Positions 11,677-23,200 of a stretch of DNA of 64,000 bases are shown piece after piece; the first letter of the stretch is position 1; each line of letters starts with the position of its first letter. The translations under genes and the position numbers were made by a program. The stretch is from contig NW_006921543.1 of NCBI RefSeq assembly GCF_000340215.1, forward strand, positions 1,488,001-1,552,000, read 5' to 3'. The stretch comes from Pseudocercospora fijiensis CIRAD86. Lineage: Eukaryota; Ascomycota; Dothideomycetes; Mycosphaerellales; Mycosphaerellaceae. The notes under the pieces were generated by a model. The model ran no database searches. It was not told the DNA's origin and was given only the letters and a program-made list of their open reading frames with translations.

Positions 11677-13052
11677 AGTGGATTCGAAGGGAGGGTGGGA
11701 TGAGAGTTGATTAGGTTGGTGGTGGATTTCTGGGTGTGCTGGGCGTGGGTGATGGTGGAAGGGGTGCGATTGACTTGTTTGTGTGTAGCGGGCACGAGTC
11801 GCCGTTGATGGGTTGGTGGGTGGCGTGAAAGGGAATGGTGCCTTGTCTAGCAGTATTGAGCTGTCTTGAGCAGAATCGAGCTGTTGACATTGAGGCCTGT
11901 CTTCGATGCAGATACACAAAGCTCTGTTGCAGTCCGCCAACTGTATACACAGTGAGAATTACACGATCTTTCCGTTACGCCGTATGTCCTCTCTTGGATT
12001 CCGTTGTACTTCGTAGCAACTTTGCGTAGCCGAACTTGTCCGGCATCAGGAGATTTGTTGGAAGCTGCTCGGGTCAGACAAGCCGCCAAGCCACTACACG
12101 AATCGCAGCTGTCTGGACTCACGCTATGAGTAGCTATGCCATGTCACCTGAACTGTCGAAGGGAGGTATTCGACACTGCTTCGACTTCTGGTAATGGTTA
12201 CGATCCTCATAAGCGGAGAGCTCTATACTGCCATGGAAGTCGGAGGATGATCAAATACCACGAAGACTTTCTCTTGTAGCACTCGTCGAAGAAATCACGA
12301 ACACTTGTCTGATTGCCTGTATTTGTTTGTGAAGCAATCCTAGGAGAGCTGAAGTGCTTTGCCTCTCTCGTTACTTGCTTTCGGTATTCCAGCCCCAAGA
12401 TATTAAGAAGTCATTGTAGGAACGCCAAGTAAACAACGCAAGCACAAGCACATTACGTGACTGCGGCGTTGCAAATGATCTACTCGGGGCTGAGGAGGCG
12501 ACTTGGAGAAGGTAGGTCGAGGCCACATCTTCGCCTCTTGAAAGCTGCTTTCTAGTAGTCGAGAGCAACGAGCAGCAAGGCCGAGTTCCACAACGTTACA
12601 GCCATGAAGCTGTGTGGGGCAGCTGATGGACCTTATAATTGAAATGAGCTATAGCTATTGAAAACTTTCCGATAAGTTTCAAATCAAAGGCATGACGTCC
12701 TGTGACCCAAGTCGCTCAGAGGTGAACTAGACAGGAGCACCTTTTCAGAAGTTGATCCTTCCTTGGTAGACTGCAGGCTGCGTGGTAGCTGGACGCCTGG
12801 CTGCAGCAGGTCCAAATCTGGCTATCCATGAGGCTATGATAAGGGGAAGATGCCGATGTAGATCCGGATGTGTTGTTGTGTCAAGCTTGAAATGCTGCAC
12901 TGCATTGATTATATGGGAGCTCGCGTTGCCGTCTGTTGTGTAGCATTTCCAGTAGTGTGTAACGAGGGCAGCATCCATTGCCATTGAAACTGCTTTCCAT
13001 CTTCCAGCAGTACTCGAGTGCATGAATCGGGCGTGGACGTTCGCTGCTGCGG
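11677..13052. other. Intergenic, unmutated; no convincing gene
   Basis: Several ORFs of 60-130 codons occur on both strands but overlap each other, lack recognisable motifs and look like chance. The right end is likely the 3' UTR of the RNase H-fold gene. Confidence 0.5.
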
Positions 13053-13697
13053 CTATGCATCGAGTGCCGCATTCGCAAGCGCATCTGCCTCGCTGTTCAT
13101 ATCGCGGCTGACATGCCAGAACTCCACACAGATGCCGCCATCGTCACTGTACTCCATGTAATCCAGCTTTTCATGTAGCTCCTTCAGTCGCTCGTAGTGC
13201 GCCACTCTCTTTCCCCGTGCACCGATACCACCGTTTGCGATCCACCCCTCGACCCATCTTGCCATAGCATCCACGACGAAGCTGGAATCTGTTGCGATCT
13301 TGATTTCGCACAGCTTGAAGTCTGTATTGCAGATGCGTTGGACCGCTTCAAGAGCATGGGCGAGAGCTTCAATTTCGGCTCGAGTGCTCGTTTGTGGTAT
13401 CGTGGAAGGTACGAGTCCTGCGCAATTGAAAGGAGAGTCGGGTCCAAAGTAGACGCCATATGCAGCTCGGGCGTTCGGTTTGCCGTTGTTGCGACAAGCG
13501 CCATCGATATGCACTACCAGAGAGGATTCATCTCGAGAACGTTCCGATTGAGCCATAGCTTGGAACTGAAGCTGCGAAATGCGTTTCTCCGTGTTGTAAA
13601 CAACGAGGTCTTGACGCGGTATGAGTCTGCGGCCAGGATCGTCTGACGGCACGAACAGCCGGCGGATCTCTTCGTAGTTCTCGTCGTAGGTGAACAT
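13053..13697 (-). CDS. RNase H-fold protein (214 aa), RNase HI-like
   Basis: A single open frame starts at ATG 13697 and stops at 13053. After about 60 N-terminal residues comes an RNase HI domain: VVHIDGACRNNG (first catalytic Asp), TSTRAEIEALAHALEAV (catalytic Glu), IKIATDSSFVVDAM (catalytic Asp), and EADALANAAL with the final Asp. The four acidic residues of the active site are all present. Enzymes of this fold cut RNA in RNA-DNA hybrids. Many fungal genomes have stand-alone proteins like this in several copies. It is not fused to reverse transcriptase and sits in unmutated DNA, so it is probably a host gene rather than a retroelement relic. No intron is needed. Confidence 0.88.
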   Translation of the reverse strand: MFTYDENYEEIRRLFVPSDDPGRRLIPRQDLVVYNTEKRISQLQFQAMAQSERSRDESSLVVHIDGACRNNGKPNARAAYGVYFGPDSPFNCAGLVPSTIPQTSTRAEIEALAHALEAVQRICNTDFKLCEIKIATDSSFVVDAMARWVEGWIANGGIGARGKRVAHYERLKELHEKLDYMEYSDDGGICVEFWHVSRDMNSEADALANAALDA

Positions 13698-13772
13698 GAT
13701 TTCAGCAATTTGCTATGGCGGGTTGACAATTGCGCTTATAGAGGAACGAGGAAGAAAGTTCGGCGAGGAGGT

Positions 13773-13880
13773 TGCAGTATGAGTTCCCTCCTTCCTAGGC
13801 TCTTCTTATAGACTTCATTCCACCTTCCGCTTTCACCTTCCTCCTTTACCTTCCTCCTTCCAACTTCCACCTCCCACTAT
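13773..13880. repeat. Pyrimidine-rich tract upstream of the RNase H-fold gene
   Basis: An almost pure C/T run with repeated CCTTCCTCCTT-like units, lying 80-180 bp upstream of the minus-strand start. Such tracts are common in fungal promoters; a role in driving this gene is inference. Confidence 0.5.
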
Positions 13881-13925
13881 CTGAGTGCGTTGAACAGGTC
13901 ACTGCAGTTATCTTAGTTCGATCGC

Positions 13926-14385
13926 TTGCTTATTCTAGCTTCCTACGCCTAAGGTATATTATAACGCGTTAGCTTAGTTATATAACTGTTATATAACTTC
14001 TTAGTATATAAAGAATTTTTACGATATGTTTCAGACTATAGAATAGATAGAAGATAGGTAATAAACGAAGTTAATATAGTAGGGAAACCCGGCTTAGTAT
14101 AGGTATATACTTTTATATCTTTTAATTGCGAGCGAAGCTCGCCTTATATTAACAAGGGTACTATAGTAGCTAATTGCGTCGAGTTGTTACTACGTAACTC
14201 CCCGGATTCTAAAAGCTAAAGCTCTAATTAGCTAAATTCTATAAGAACTACTAGGACGGTACGGTAGAACTTAACCTCCTAGAAAATTACGTGCCTGCCT
14301 TTTACGCGACTTTATACTAACTATAATAAAGGCAGGTAATGCGCTACTACCCTTAATACTAGTAGTACGCACCTAAGAAAAGACA
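13926..14385. other. Start of the second RIP-mutated block; no gene seen
   Basis: CpA and TpG vanish from about 13930 onward. A perfect hairpin GCGAGC-GAA-GCTCGC lies at 14128-14142. It resembles the reverse complement of the Helitron 3' hairpin at 26082-26098, but no Helitron terminus follows it on either strand. No coding relic was read here. Confidence 0.4.
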
Positions 14386-14550
14386 AGCACTAGCACTAGT
14401 ACTAGCACTAGTATAAGTATAAGTATAAGTATAAGTATAAGCACTAGCACTAGCACTAGCACTAGCACTAGCACTAGCACTAGCACTAGCACTAGCACTA
14501 GCACTAGTACTAGTACCGCGAAGTACGAGTACGAGCACTAGTACTAGTAC
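14386..14550. repeat. Hexanucleotide array (ACTAGC)n with variants
   Basis: Tandem ACTAGC, interrupted by five ATAAGT units and bordered by ACTAGT and GAGTAC variants. Units agree with an original CACTAG/AGTACC-type microsatellite altered by RIP. Confidence 0.9.
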
Positions 14551-14828
14551 CTAAGACTAGCGCCGCATCTAAGCCTAGTACTATAATAGTAAAAAGATAG
14601 GAGGAAGAAGGATAATAAGAAGGATAATATATACTATAGTAGTAGAAAAGACGAGCTATCTAAGGCTAAAAAAAAAGGACCTAAAGGCTAGAAGTAAAAA
14701 ACTATAGACGGGCAACATCCGGAGTTACTCTTACGGACACGATATAGCCCTCGAGCTTATTAACCCTTTAAGATACGTTATAAATCGACTAAGTAAATAT
14801 AACTACTAGACTTCGACCTTATACGCTT

Positions 14829-15843
14829 CGTTACGAAAACTTTTTTACCGATCGCGACGATCCTATCGATAGGATCGCTTAGGATCCTTAGGATCCTTAG
14901 GATCCTTAGGATCGCACGTTAAAGATCTTGTCTAATAGGATCGCCGCGATCTAGAAATTCCGACTACTCGCGATCCTATCCGATAGGATCCTCGCGATCG
15001 CGAATTTCGGGACGGCCTGTCCCGAAATTCGAGGGCAAGGAACGTAAAGGACGCGAGGTAAGTTAGAGCCCGACTGCTACTACTCCGTATACTACTACTA
15101 CGAGGAGGTATTTCGGGGTATTACGTACTAATATAGGTCAAATTTAGCGGTTTCGCAGGTTTTTTTTATAAATAAATTTTTTTCGTTGAGGTTTCGTTAA
15201 ATGCAGCCGATATTTCGTTAAGGTTTCTTTCAAAAGCCGACGCTTAATAAGCAGAACTTTGAAAAAAAGTACACTCGAAACACTCGAGATTCTTTTCTAG
15301 ATTCTAGGATAATTACTAGGTATTAAGACTTCAAAATTTATAATACTCTTATTAGTAGGTAGAACTTTAAGTTCTATTTTTTAAATTTCTAAAAATAGTA
15401 AAGTATAACTTAGAAAAGCCAAAATACTATATTGCTTATTTCTATTCCCTAGCTCTAGTTTCGTAGAAAAACTATAAATTTTATATTTTTTTAAAATAAT
15501 ATACTAAAAATAGAGTACCTTTTTACTATATTACTAAGCTATAAACCTACTAGAAAAAAAGATAAATTAGAAGCAAAATGTCTAGAAAAGCGATTTTCTT
15601 TCCTTTATATCTTTTTATCTAGAAGGTTTACGGCTTAGTAATATATAACAAAAATGTTCTATTTTGAGTGTAGTATTAGGCAAAAGTCTAACTTTTATAA
15701 GTTACCTATTTATCGTTCTAGGATAGCTTAGGATCGCTCGGGATCGCTCGGGATCGCTCGGGATCGCTCGGGATCGCTCGGGATCGCTCGCGATCGCTAG
15801 GATCGATAGGATCGTCGCGATCGGAAAAGAAGTTTTCGTAACG
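14829..15843. mobile_element. About 1-kb terminal-inverted-repeat element with GGATC-rich ends (MITE-like)
   Basis: The left end (CGTTACGAAAACTT, then CGATCGCGACGATCCTATCG) is matched in inverse by the right end, whose reverse complement begins CGTTACGAAAACTTCTTTT and continues CGATCGCGACGATCC. Inside each end are short tandem units: TTAGGATCC at 14879-14911 and GCTCGGGAT at 15732-15789. The AT-rich core has no coding relic but contains a further inverted repeat near 15535-15655. Length, TIRs and lack of coding suit a non-autonomous DNA transposon. A target duplication could not be defined, so the exact ends and the superfamily are unknown. Confidence 0.6.
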
Positions 15844-16529
15844 TTCCGAAGAAACGCCGCTATAGAAAACCTATCCCGGAGAACTAATTTCTTTAGGGTT
15901 AGACAATAGGCAGTTACCTCTACTAGTTTATTAGGCTACTAGCTGCCTTAGAAAAGGCCGAAGCCTAAATCCCTTAGGTTCCCTACGTAACTTAATAACT
16001 AGGCGCAAAGGATTACTACAACTCCTATACCTAGTTATAGCTAGGCGTCGCTTCGTTATCGGTTAATTCTTATTAGTTAAAGGTTGTAAATTGTAGTGCT
16101 ATTATATACCCTTATTGCTACTACCTACGGTAATAGCTTAGTTAGAAGGGGAAGGTAGAGAGGTAAGGTTTGAATAGCACAGTAGTCGAGTGTTTAATTC
16201 CCTATCTAGAAGCCTATTATCGATATTAAGATAGTATCGATAGTATATACTAAACTAGTACCTAAACTAGCTCTAAATTCGTACCTAAACTCCTACCCTC
16301 CGAAGCCGCTAAGTTAAATCGATTAAGCGCATTTCTAGCAAAACTACGCTAGCAAAAGTAATTAATACGATAACGACGGATGCCTTAGGCTCTTAGAAGC
16401 TTAGTAAAGTAAAAGGAAGCATAGCTATAAAGGACTTGCGCTTAATATACCCTTTGCTAAGCTAAGATATACGCGTACCCTACGAGGAATTACGGTACTA
16501 TAGTAGAGGGCCCGCGATAACTGCTCCGG
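15844..16529. other. RIP-mutated sequence, unassigned
   Basis: No coding relic was recognised. A short segment near 16153-16200 (GGTAAGGTTTGA, GAGTGTTTAATT) resembles part of the 3' non-coding region of Gypsy-2 near 48965-49010, so this may be a retroelement fragment. Confidence 0.35.
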
Positions 16530-17160
16530 CTAACGCTAAGCGACAATATTAGCAAAGTAATACTATTCCCCCCTACTCTAAGCGACAACGTTAGCAAAGC
16601 GATATAGATGCTAAAGCGGTAGGTACGGGGGGTTTAGGAGGAGCCTACGACGACTATTCCCCCCTACTCTAAGCGACAATATTAGCAAAGCGATATAGAT
16701 GCTAAAGCGGTAGGTATAGGGGGTTTAGGAGGAGCTTACGACGACTATTCCCCTCTGCCCTAAGCGATAACGTTAACCTAGATAAGAGTACTAAAGCGGT
16801 AGGCATAGGGGGGTTTAGGAGGAGCTTACGACGACTATTCCCTCCTACCCTAAGCGACAACGTTAACCTAGATAAGGGTACTAAAGCGGTAGGCATAGGG
16901 GGGTTTAGGAGGAGCTTGCGACGACTATTCCCCCCTACTCTAAGCGATAACGTTAACCTAGATAAGGGTACTAAAGCGGTAGGCATAGGGGGGTTTAGGA
17001 GGAGCTTACGACGACTATTCCCCCCTACTCTAAGCGACAACGTTAACCTAGATAAGGGTACTAAAGCGGTAGGTACGGGAGGGGTTTAGGAGGAGCCTAC
17101 GACGACTATTCCCCCCCTACTCTAAGCGACAACGTTAGCAAAGTAATACGGATACTAAAG
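16530..17160. repeat. 90-bp minisatellite, about seven copies
   Basis: The marker GGTTTAGGAGGAGC recurs at 16631, 16722, 16812, 16902, 16992 and 17083, a spacing of 90-91 bp, with partial units at both ends. Each unit reads roughly CTAAGCGACAACGTTA, GATAAGGGTACTAAAGCGG, then a G-run and the marker. Because 90 is divisible by three, one minus-strand frame stays open across several units; this is not evidence of a gene. It may be part of the 5' non-coding region of the Helitron that follows. Confidence 0.9.
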
Positions 17161-17261
17161 TAGGTAGAATGTTTATAAAGGTAGCTATAAATAGGGTAGA
17201 CAAACGATATACGGGTAGATGTTAGTAGCCGAGCGGAATCGTATATAGGTAAACGAGGTAA

Positions 17262-20200
17262 ATGCGCCTCTTTACTAGCTTTAGGTACCTAAGGCAGGTT
17301 CTTATATTACCTCGTCCCTTCTACTCGCTACTTCTTCCTTCCGCCGCGGCTTCTAACTTCCTCCTTCCTATACGCGTACGTAGTCGCACCCGTACCTATA
17401 CGTCTATACTTGCTACTTACTACTTACTGCTTCCTATTCGCGCTATCTCTACTTCCGCTCTTCCTACCTCCGCCCCGATAATAGCTATTAACTACGATTA
17501 GAATCTACCGACGCCTATACTGCGTATATACGACACTATATACTTAAAGCCGCGCCTATCTTCGGCGTACCGAGCCGATAAGCGCATTTAAGACTACTAC
17601 TAGCGTGCCTATAATCCTAATAGAACCCTAATCGTACGTATTGCTACTATTAATCTACCTCGATTTATAGGTAGTAGTCGGCTTTAGGCTATACCGTCCC
17701 TAAGAAACAACGATATGCCTATATCGTACTAACCTTAGGTCGTACCTATATACGGTATCTCTACCGCCGCCTTGTCTACGACTACTATTACTACCCCGTT
17801 CCCGATAGATCGAGAGTAGCTACCTACTTAGAAGTGCGATTACTATAGTAAGATTAAGGACATTTACTAATTCTTAAACTAGAAGAATAAGGGCGGTCCT
17901 CCTATAAAGCGATATGCTTCGTACCGAGGCATAGTTATATCGAAGAATACGTCTAGCAACTAGGAAATTAAGAAGGCTAGTAAGCGCCCTATACTAGCGC
18001 CCGCTAATCCTAGTCCTACGACTCTCGCTCTACAGTATCGAAGCCTTATATCTGCTTCTAATGCTGTAATAGGTATAATAGCTCTACCTTCCCGCCTATA
18101 TTATCTACTTAGTTAGCCTAGCCTAGACACTTAAGCTTAGTAGTAGGAATACGCTAGAGCTAGTCGTTAAGTACGCTTTAAAGCGCGATATTAAGGCGAT
18201 ATAGACAGTTAACTACCGCCTTCCTAACAGCCCGCTTTACGGGTTTAGTAAACACAAACACCTCGCTAGTCTACTTAGTAGCGCTTAACACTTTAAGTAT
18301 TATAGTATACTACTCCGACTTAATTTCCTATTGTTTAAGGCATATAGCCCTTCTTTATCTATATCGAGTGTAGTAAGCCCCGCCTATAGGAGGAGTAGAG
18401 CGGTATTACGGATAACTATTGTCTTTACTATAACGCTAGAGACGTTAGCTTAGATCCTATTCGCGAGAATAAGTAGTATATCTACGGCAAGTATAATAGC
18501 AATCGCTTTAGTTTTTAGCGACCTCCGTTACCTAAGCTTCGCAACGCCTACCTCTAGCACTTTCTAAGATAGTAGCAAACTTCGGCCGGCTAAGTAGCTA
18601 CGCCTACTCGTCCTACTCCTAGCAGCGGTTACATTCCTACTCCTATATAGCAGAGCGATGTCCTTTTCTCGCCTAGCTCGCAAACCTAACATTTAAGCTA
18701 GCCGCCGTATTATAGTTCCTAGACGCCTAATACGCCTCGACGTACTGTTCTATATAATATCCGTTTATAGCAGGACCGTCTTAACCGCTTTAACACTTAC
18801 CGCGACCCTTTACTAGTGCCTATAGACTAACAGTTATTTACGCTAGCCCTAGATCCCGTAGATTAGGACCTCCTTTATAATTTCTGTACTGCTTTAGACA
18901 ATAATACTTTAGATACTTGCGAGCGGTGCTAGGAGACCTAGTTTAGTATAAACATCGAGAAGAACAAAGGCATCTGTAGTCGCTATATTAATCGGGACAA
19001 TTAAGCGAAGATAGAGCCTAGCGATCCTTTTCTCTATAGTAATAGCAACAATATAGACCCTAGCCCTATTCTAGAAGAACTGTATAGTCTATCTACCGCC
19101 GAGCAGCTAATTATTGCTCGCGTTTATATCTAGATGTTAGTGTTCTACGTTCGCGGGTAGTAGTACTAGTACCGTAGTTATATCTATAACTTCCTAAAAG
19201 ACGTAGTAACGGTCTATACTAAGCTGCTACGTATTCTACGAGAACTCGACCTCGTTATACTACGCCCGCGTTAGAAAGAGCAGACTGCTTAGGCTTAAGG
19301 AGACGCTGTTTAGCTAGAAGAAGATTAGGATCGGAAGCGACGTTAGTTCCGCGAGGAGTTCTATATCCGCCGCGTAAAGGTTATTAATGCCCTTAATTAG
19401 TTAAAGCGTAATAATTAATACTACCGTAATATCCTAATCGATTAGGAGGCGGTATTATAGCTACCTAAGGATGAGTCTATTAAGAATTAGCTAGAGTCCG
19501 CGGAATACGATAAAGACTAGCCTTAGGAAGAAGGCGACGACTCTACTTCTTCGCTAGATAAAACTCGCATTGTTAACCGTATTCCTAGTCTCGCTATCGC
19601 TAAAGGAAATGGAGCCTATCCGAAATAGTTTACTTACTCCGGATATAGCTTCCCTCGTAGTGTTTAATAGCGGTCCTACTATAATACTAACCTCCCCGAT
19701 AATATACGGATCTAGTATAGGTGTATATAGTACGTATACGGCATTATAGATCTTAATTACTACGCTAAGCTTAAGTAGTGTATAGCCGGAAATTATAAGA
19801 CTACTCGAGACTAGTTCTTATATACTATATTAGGTATACTAGTCGACGTTAACTAGTATAATCTAGGCCTTTCTAATAAGGCTAACTGCCTCTTATATAT
19901 CGAGATGCTAGTGCTTCCTAGGCAGCGCGCTGCAGTACCGACGCCTGCTCCTTCTACTCTACCTACTCCTTCTGCTCCTTTAGTCCGTATACTACTAGTC
20001 GATATAGGTCCTTCGCGAATAGACCGAGGGCCTACTTAAGGAGTAGGTTAGGCAGATCTTAATAAAGATTTGGGTTATAATTACGCAGCTGTTCCGAATC
20101 TATACCCTTAATACCGTATATTAGATTAATTGCGTAATCGTCTTCGCTATCGACGAGGTAGTAAAGAACTCGGCGACGTACCTAATAATTCGCTTAGTCC

Positions 20201-23200
20201 TTAGCAGCTACCTAAATTGTCGCATATTACACAACTAGACTATAACACTATTCTAATTAATAAGCTTAACCGATCTTATCTACTTATAGCTATAGCGTTT
20301 CCTACGCTTCTACTATAGGGTAAAGGTAATCCTAATTAAGCTCGCCTACGGTCTATTTCCTAGCAGCAGGCCGTTAAGTACTATATAAGATACAAGGATA
20401 GTCGCTTTGCATCTTATAAGCGTTAGCCGTACTTCGTTTTTAATAAAGGCATACGGTACTACGTACTTAACGCCGCGGCTTTCTTCGCTAACAAGTATTA
20501 GAAGAATAGTATAGAGGTAACTGCCGAGACTATTAAAGTAGCCTTATTAGTAGACTAGCGCGATCCTAATGCCTAGCGCTTAATTAACAGTGTAGTCCGA
20601 GTTAGTAGTTAAATCCGAGGTACTCGGCTATACTAGAATAGGCGCTATATTAATCTAGAGACGTACGTTCGAGCACTTAGTAAGCCTAATCTGTTCTATA
20701 TAGTTAGTGCTGCAGATCTATAGTAGGACTTACTAGCTCGTCTTATGCTAGGATATAAGCAGTAGAAGAAGCTACCTCCGCTATAGCGGGTTAAGATAGC
20801 CCGCGAGAATCTACGTAAGCACCCTTATATTGCCGACGCTTATATCACTCGTCGCTTCTAGATCCTTCTCGAAAAGCTCTTAAAGCCTAAGTTCAATGTG
20901 CTTAACTACTAGTATCGATTCGAGTAGTAGAACCGTAGTAGCTATTATATATACTTCTTCCTTTAGTGCGGTCTTCCGAAGCCTAGTATCGATACTCTTA
21001 AAGTTCGAATAGCCTTCGCAAACTAATAGGGAGTGTATATTACTACGCTTAATCCCGAGCTAGGTCGAGATCTTAGTTAAGGAGCTACTATTTAGTCTAG
21101 TACGGAGGAGCTTAACAATATATAAGAGGACCTAGCCGATATTATTAATTATGTCTAGCGCTATATATATAGTGCTTACTGTTAAGCAAAGCTTAAGGAC
21201 GACCTAGACGGCGATCTCTATTACCGATTCTACTTCCCTCGTAAGCATCGCGAACAAGCAGAGGTTAACTACGAGTATAACAACCGATACCTAGGTTTTA
21301 CTATAGTATATAACGACTCCTTTCTAAACTATTTTAACCGCCTTATGTCTATAGCCTAGAGAGCAAATTGCGACATTACGCCGTGCACTACGATCTACGC
21401 AGTTATGCAGTACATCCTTAAGTATTATAGTAAGACCGAAGTTAAGAGCAGATCGTATAACGATATTATAAAGGGCTTGTTACCGCTTATTAACTATAAT
21501 AAGCCGCTGCTCTCTATAGTTGCGAAGTTACTAAACATTCTTATTACCGAACGTAACTAGCTAGCGTAGGAAGTTGTATACCTTAACCTCTATCTTCCTC
21601 TTTAAAAGGGTAGCCGTATAGTTGTAACCCTCGACTGCCGGCTATCTTCTAAGTAGACTATACTAGTAGACCTCCCTATAGAGGACGATAACGCTCTTAA
21701 CGGCGGCGGTAATATTAGAGGCGATCTTAGTAGTAAAGAAGAGTCCGCTAATAGTACGACGCGGCGCGTACTAGGTAGGACCGCAATCTAGAAGTATCTT
21801 AACCGACCTAAGGATGCTAAACATATTAGCCTGTTTATCTTCTTAATATAGTAGAATTTATAGCAGCGTCGAGAGCCCCGACCTCTATCTAATCCTAATA
21901 AGGATCGACGATTAATTAACTACTTTCTACGCTACCTATCCGATTCGTCGAAGCCGCGATACGATAAATACCTCCGTATAAAAATATAGATATATTACCT
22001 ATTCCGCTAGCTTCCTACGTACTCTTAAGATACGCCTTATTGTTTCCCGGACTAGGTTGATATTAAGTTTACGATATAGTAAGTAGCTATCTACTACTAT
22101 TAGGAGAACTACTAACATCCGTACGACTACCTTTAAGATCTACCGCGCGAAGATAGTAACCCTTTTATCGACCCGGAGCCCGAAAATCTTACCGAGCCGG
22201 CTAACTTTAACGCTCTATATAGGCCTTTACTAAACCCTAGCGTCCGCGATAAAAATCCGAACAATCTAGGCGATCGTAAGGTTGACCGAGCGGCCTATTA
22301 GGAGCCTCGCGTTAGTAAGTACCTAGCTAAGTACTCTAATATCTATAACGTATCTTAAGATTAGTAGCAATCCCGCAAAGAGGCGTATAGTATCGTTAAT
22401 TTAGATGTTTAGTTACAATCTACTACGCAATTCGACAAGCTTAACCGCTATTAGCGTTAAGGATTTAACGAAGTTGTTAATTACTTCTAGCGAGTCCTAA
22501 ATTACCGTTCTACGCGAAAGAACCGTCCTCCGTAGCTTCTATTTAATATTAACGGAGTAGGGGGTACCGGCAAGTTGTACCTAATTAAGATAATATATGC
22601 CCGGTTATAGGCTATAGCTGAGACTGCTACATATCCTGCTAACCCGATTATCCGTCTAGCTCCTACTAGCACTGCGGCTACTAACATCGGCGGCTCTACT
22701 TTGTACTCTACGTTTCGATTACTAGTTAGAAAGGCCTTTACGGAGCTAGTAGGCGGTCGGCTTACTTTGGTAGAGAACCTTATCCGCAATGTTTAGTATA
22801 TTATTATCGACGAGAAGTCTATAGTTAGTTAGCCTCTTCTTTATATGCTTGACTAGCGGCTCCGTTAATGCTATATTAACCGAAACCTGCCGTATAGGGG
22901 CATAAACATTATTATCTTTAGCGACTTTTGTTAGCTTATACCGGTCTTCGAAAAGCCCCTGTTTTATACGGCACCGAAAACGCTAGAAGACATTTCTAGT
23001 TAGTCTATATATTACTGCTTTAGCAAGTCGCTTCTACTTAAAGCTAATATGCGCTAGGAAGGTAATAGTCCGGAGAAAGTTGCCTTTCGTAATGCCCTTA
23101 AAGCGCTTCGTACTAGCACCGTTAGACTCCTGTGCTAGCAGACTTTAATAAAGAGATATACGTCGCATCCCGATATTATAGCACGCATTAAGGACTTTAA

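Noticed and set aside
11551..13023. Several overlapping 60-130 codon ORFs around the secreted-protein and RNase H-fold genes
   Set aside because: They are antisense or frame-shifted to real genes or lie in unlike 3' flank, with no motifs and no start context.
13197..13646. 149-codon plus-strand ORF antisense to the RNase H-fold gene
   Set aside because: Fully inside and opposite to a gene with an intact active site; a shadow frame.
14128..14142. Second Helitron 3' terminus on the minus strand
   Set aside because: The hairpin resembles that at 26082, but no CTRR end follows and no Helitron coding is adjacent.
16702..17040. 112-codon minus-strand ORF with a 30-residue repeat
   Set aside because: It is the 90-bp minisatellite read in one frame; a period divisible by three keeps a frame open by chance.
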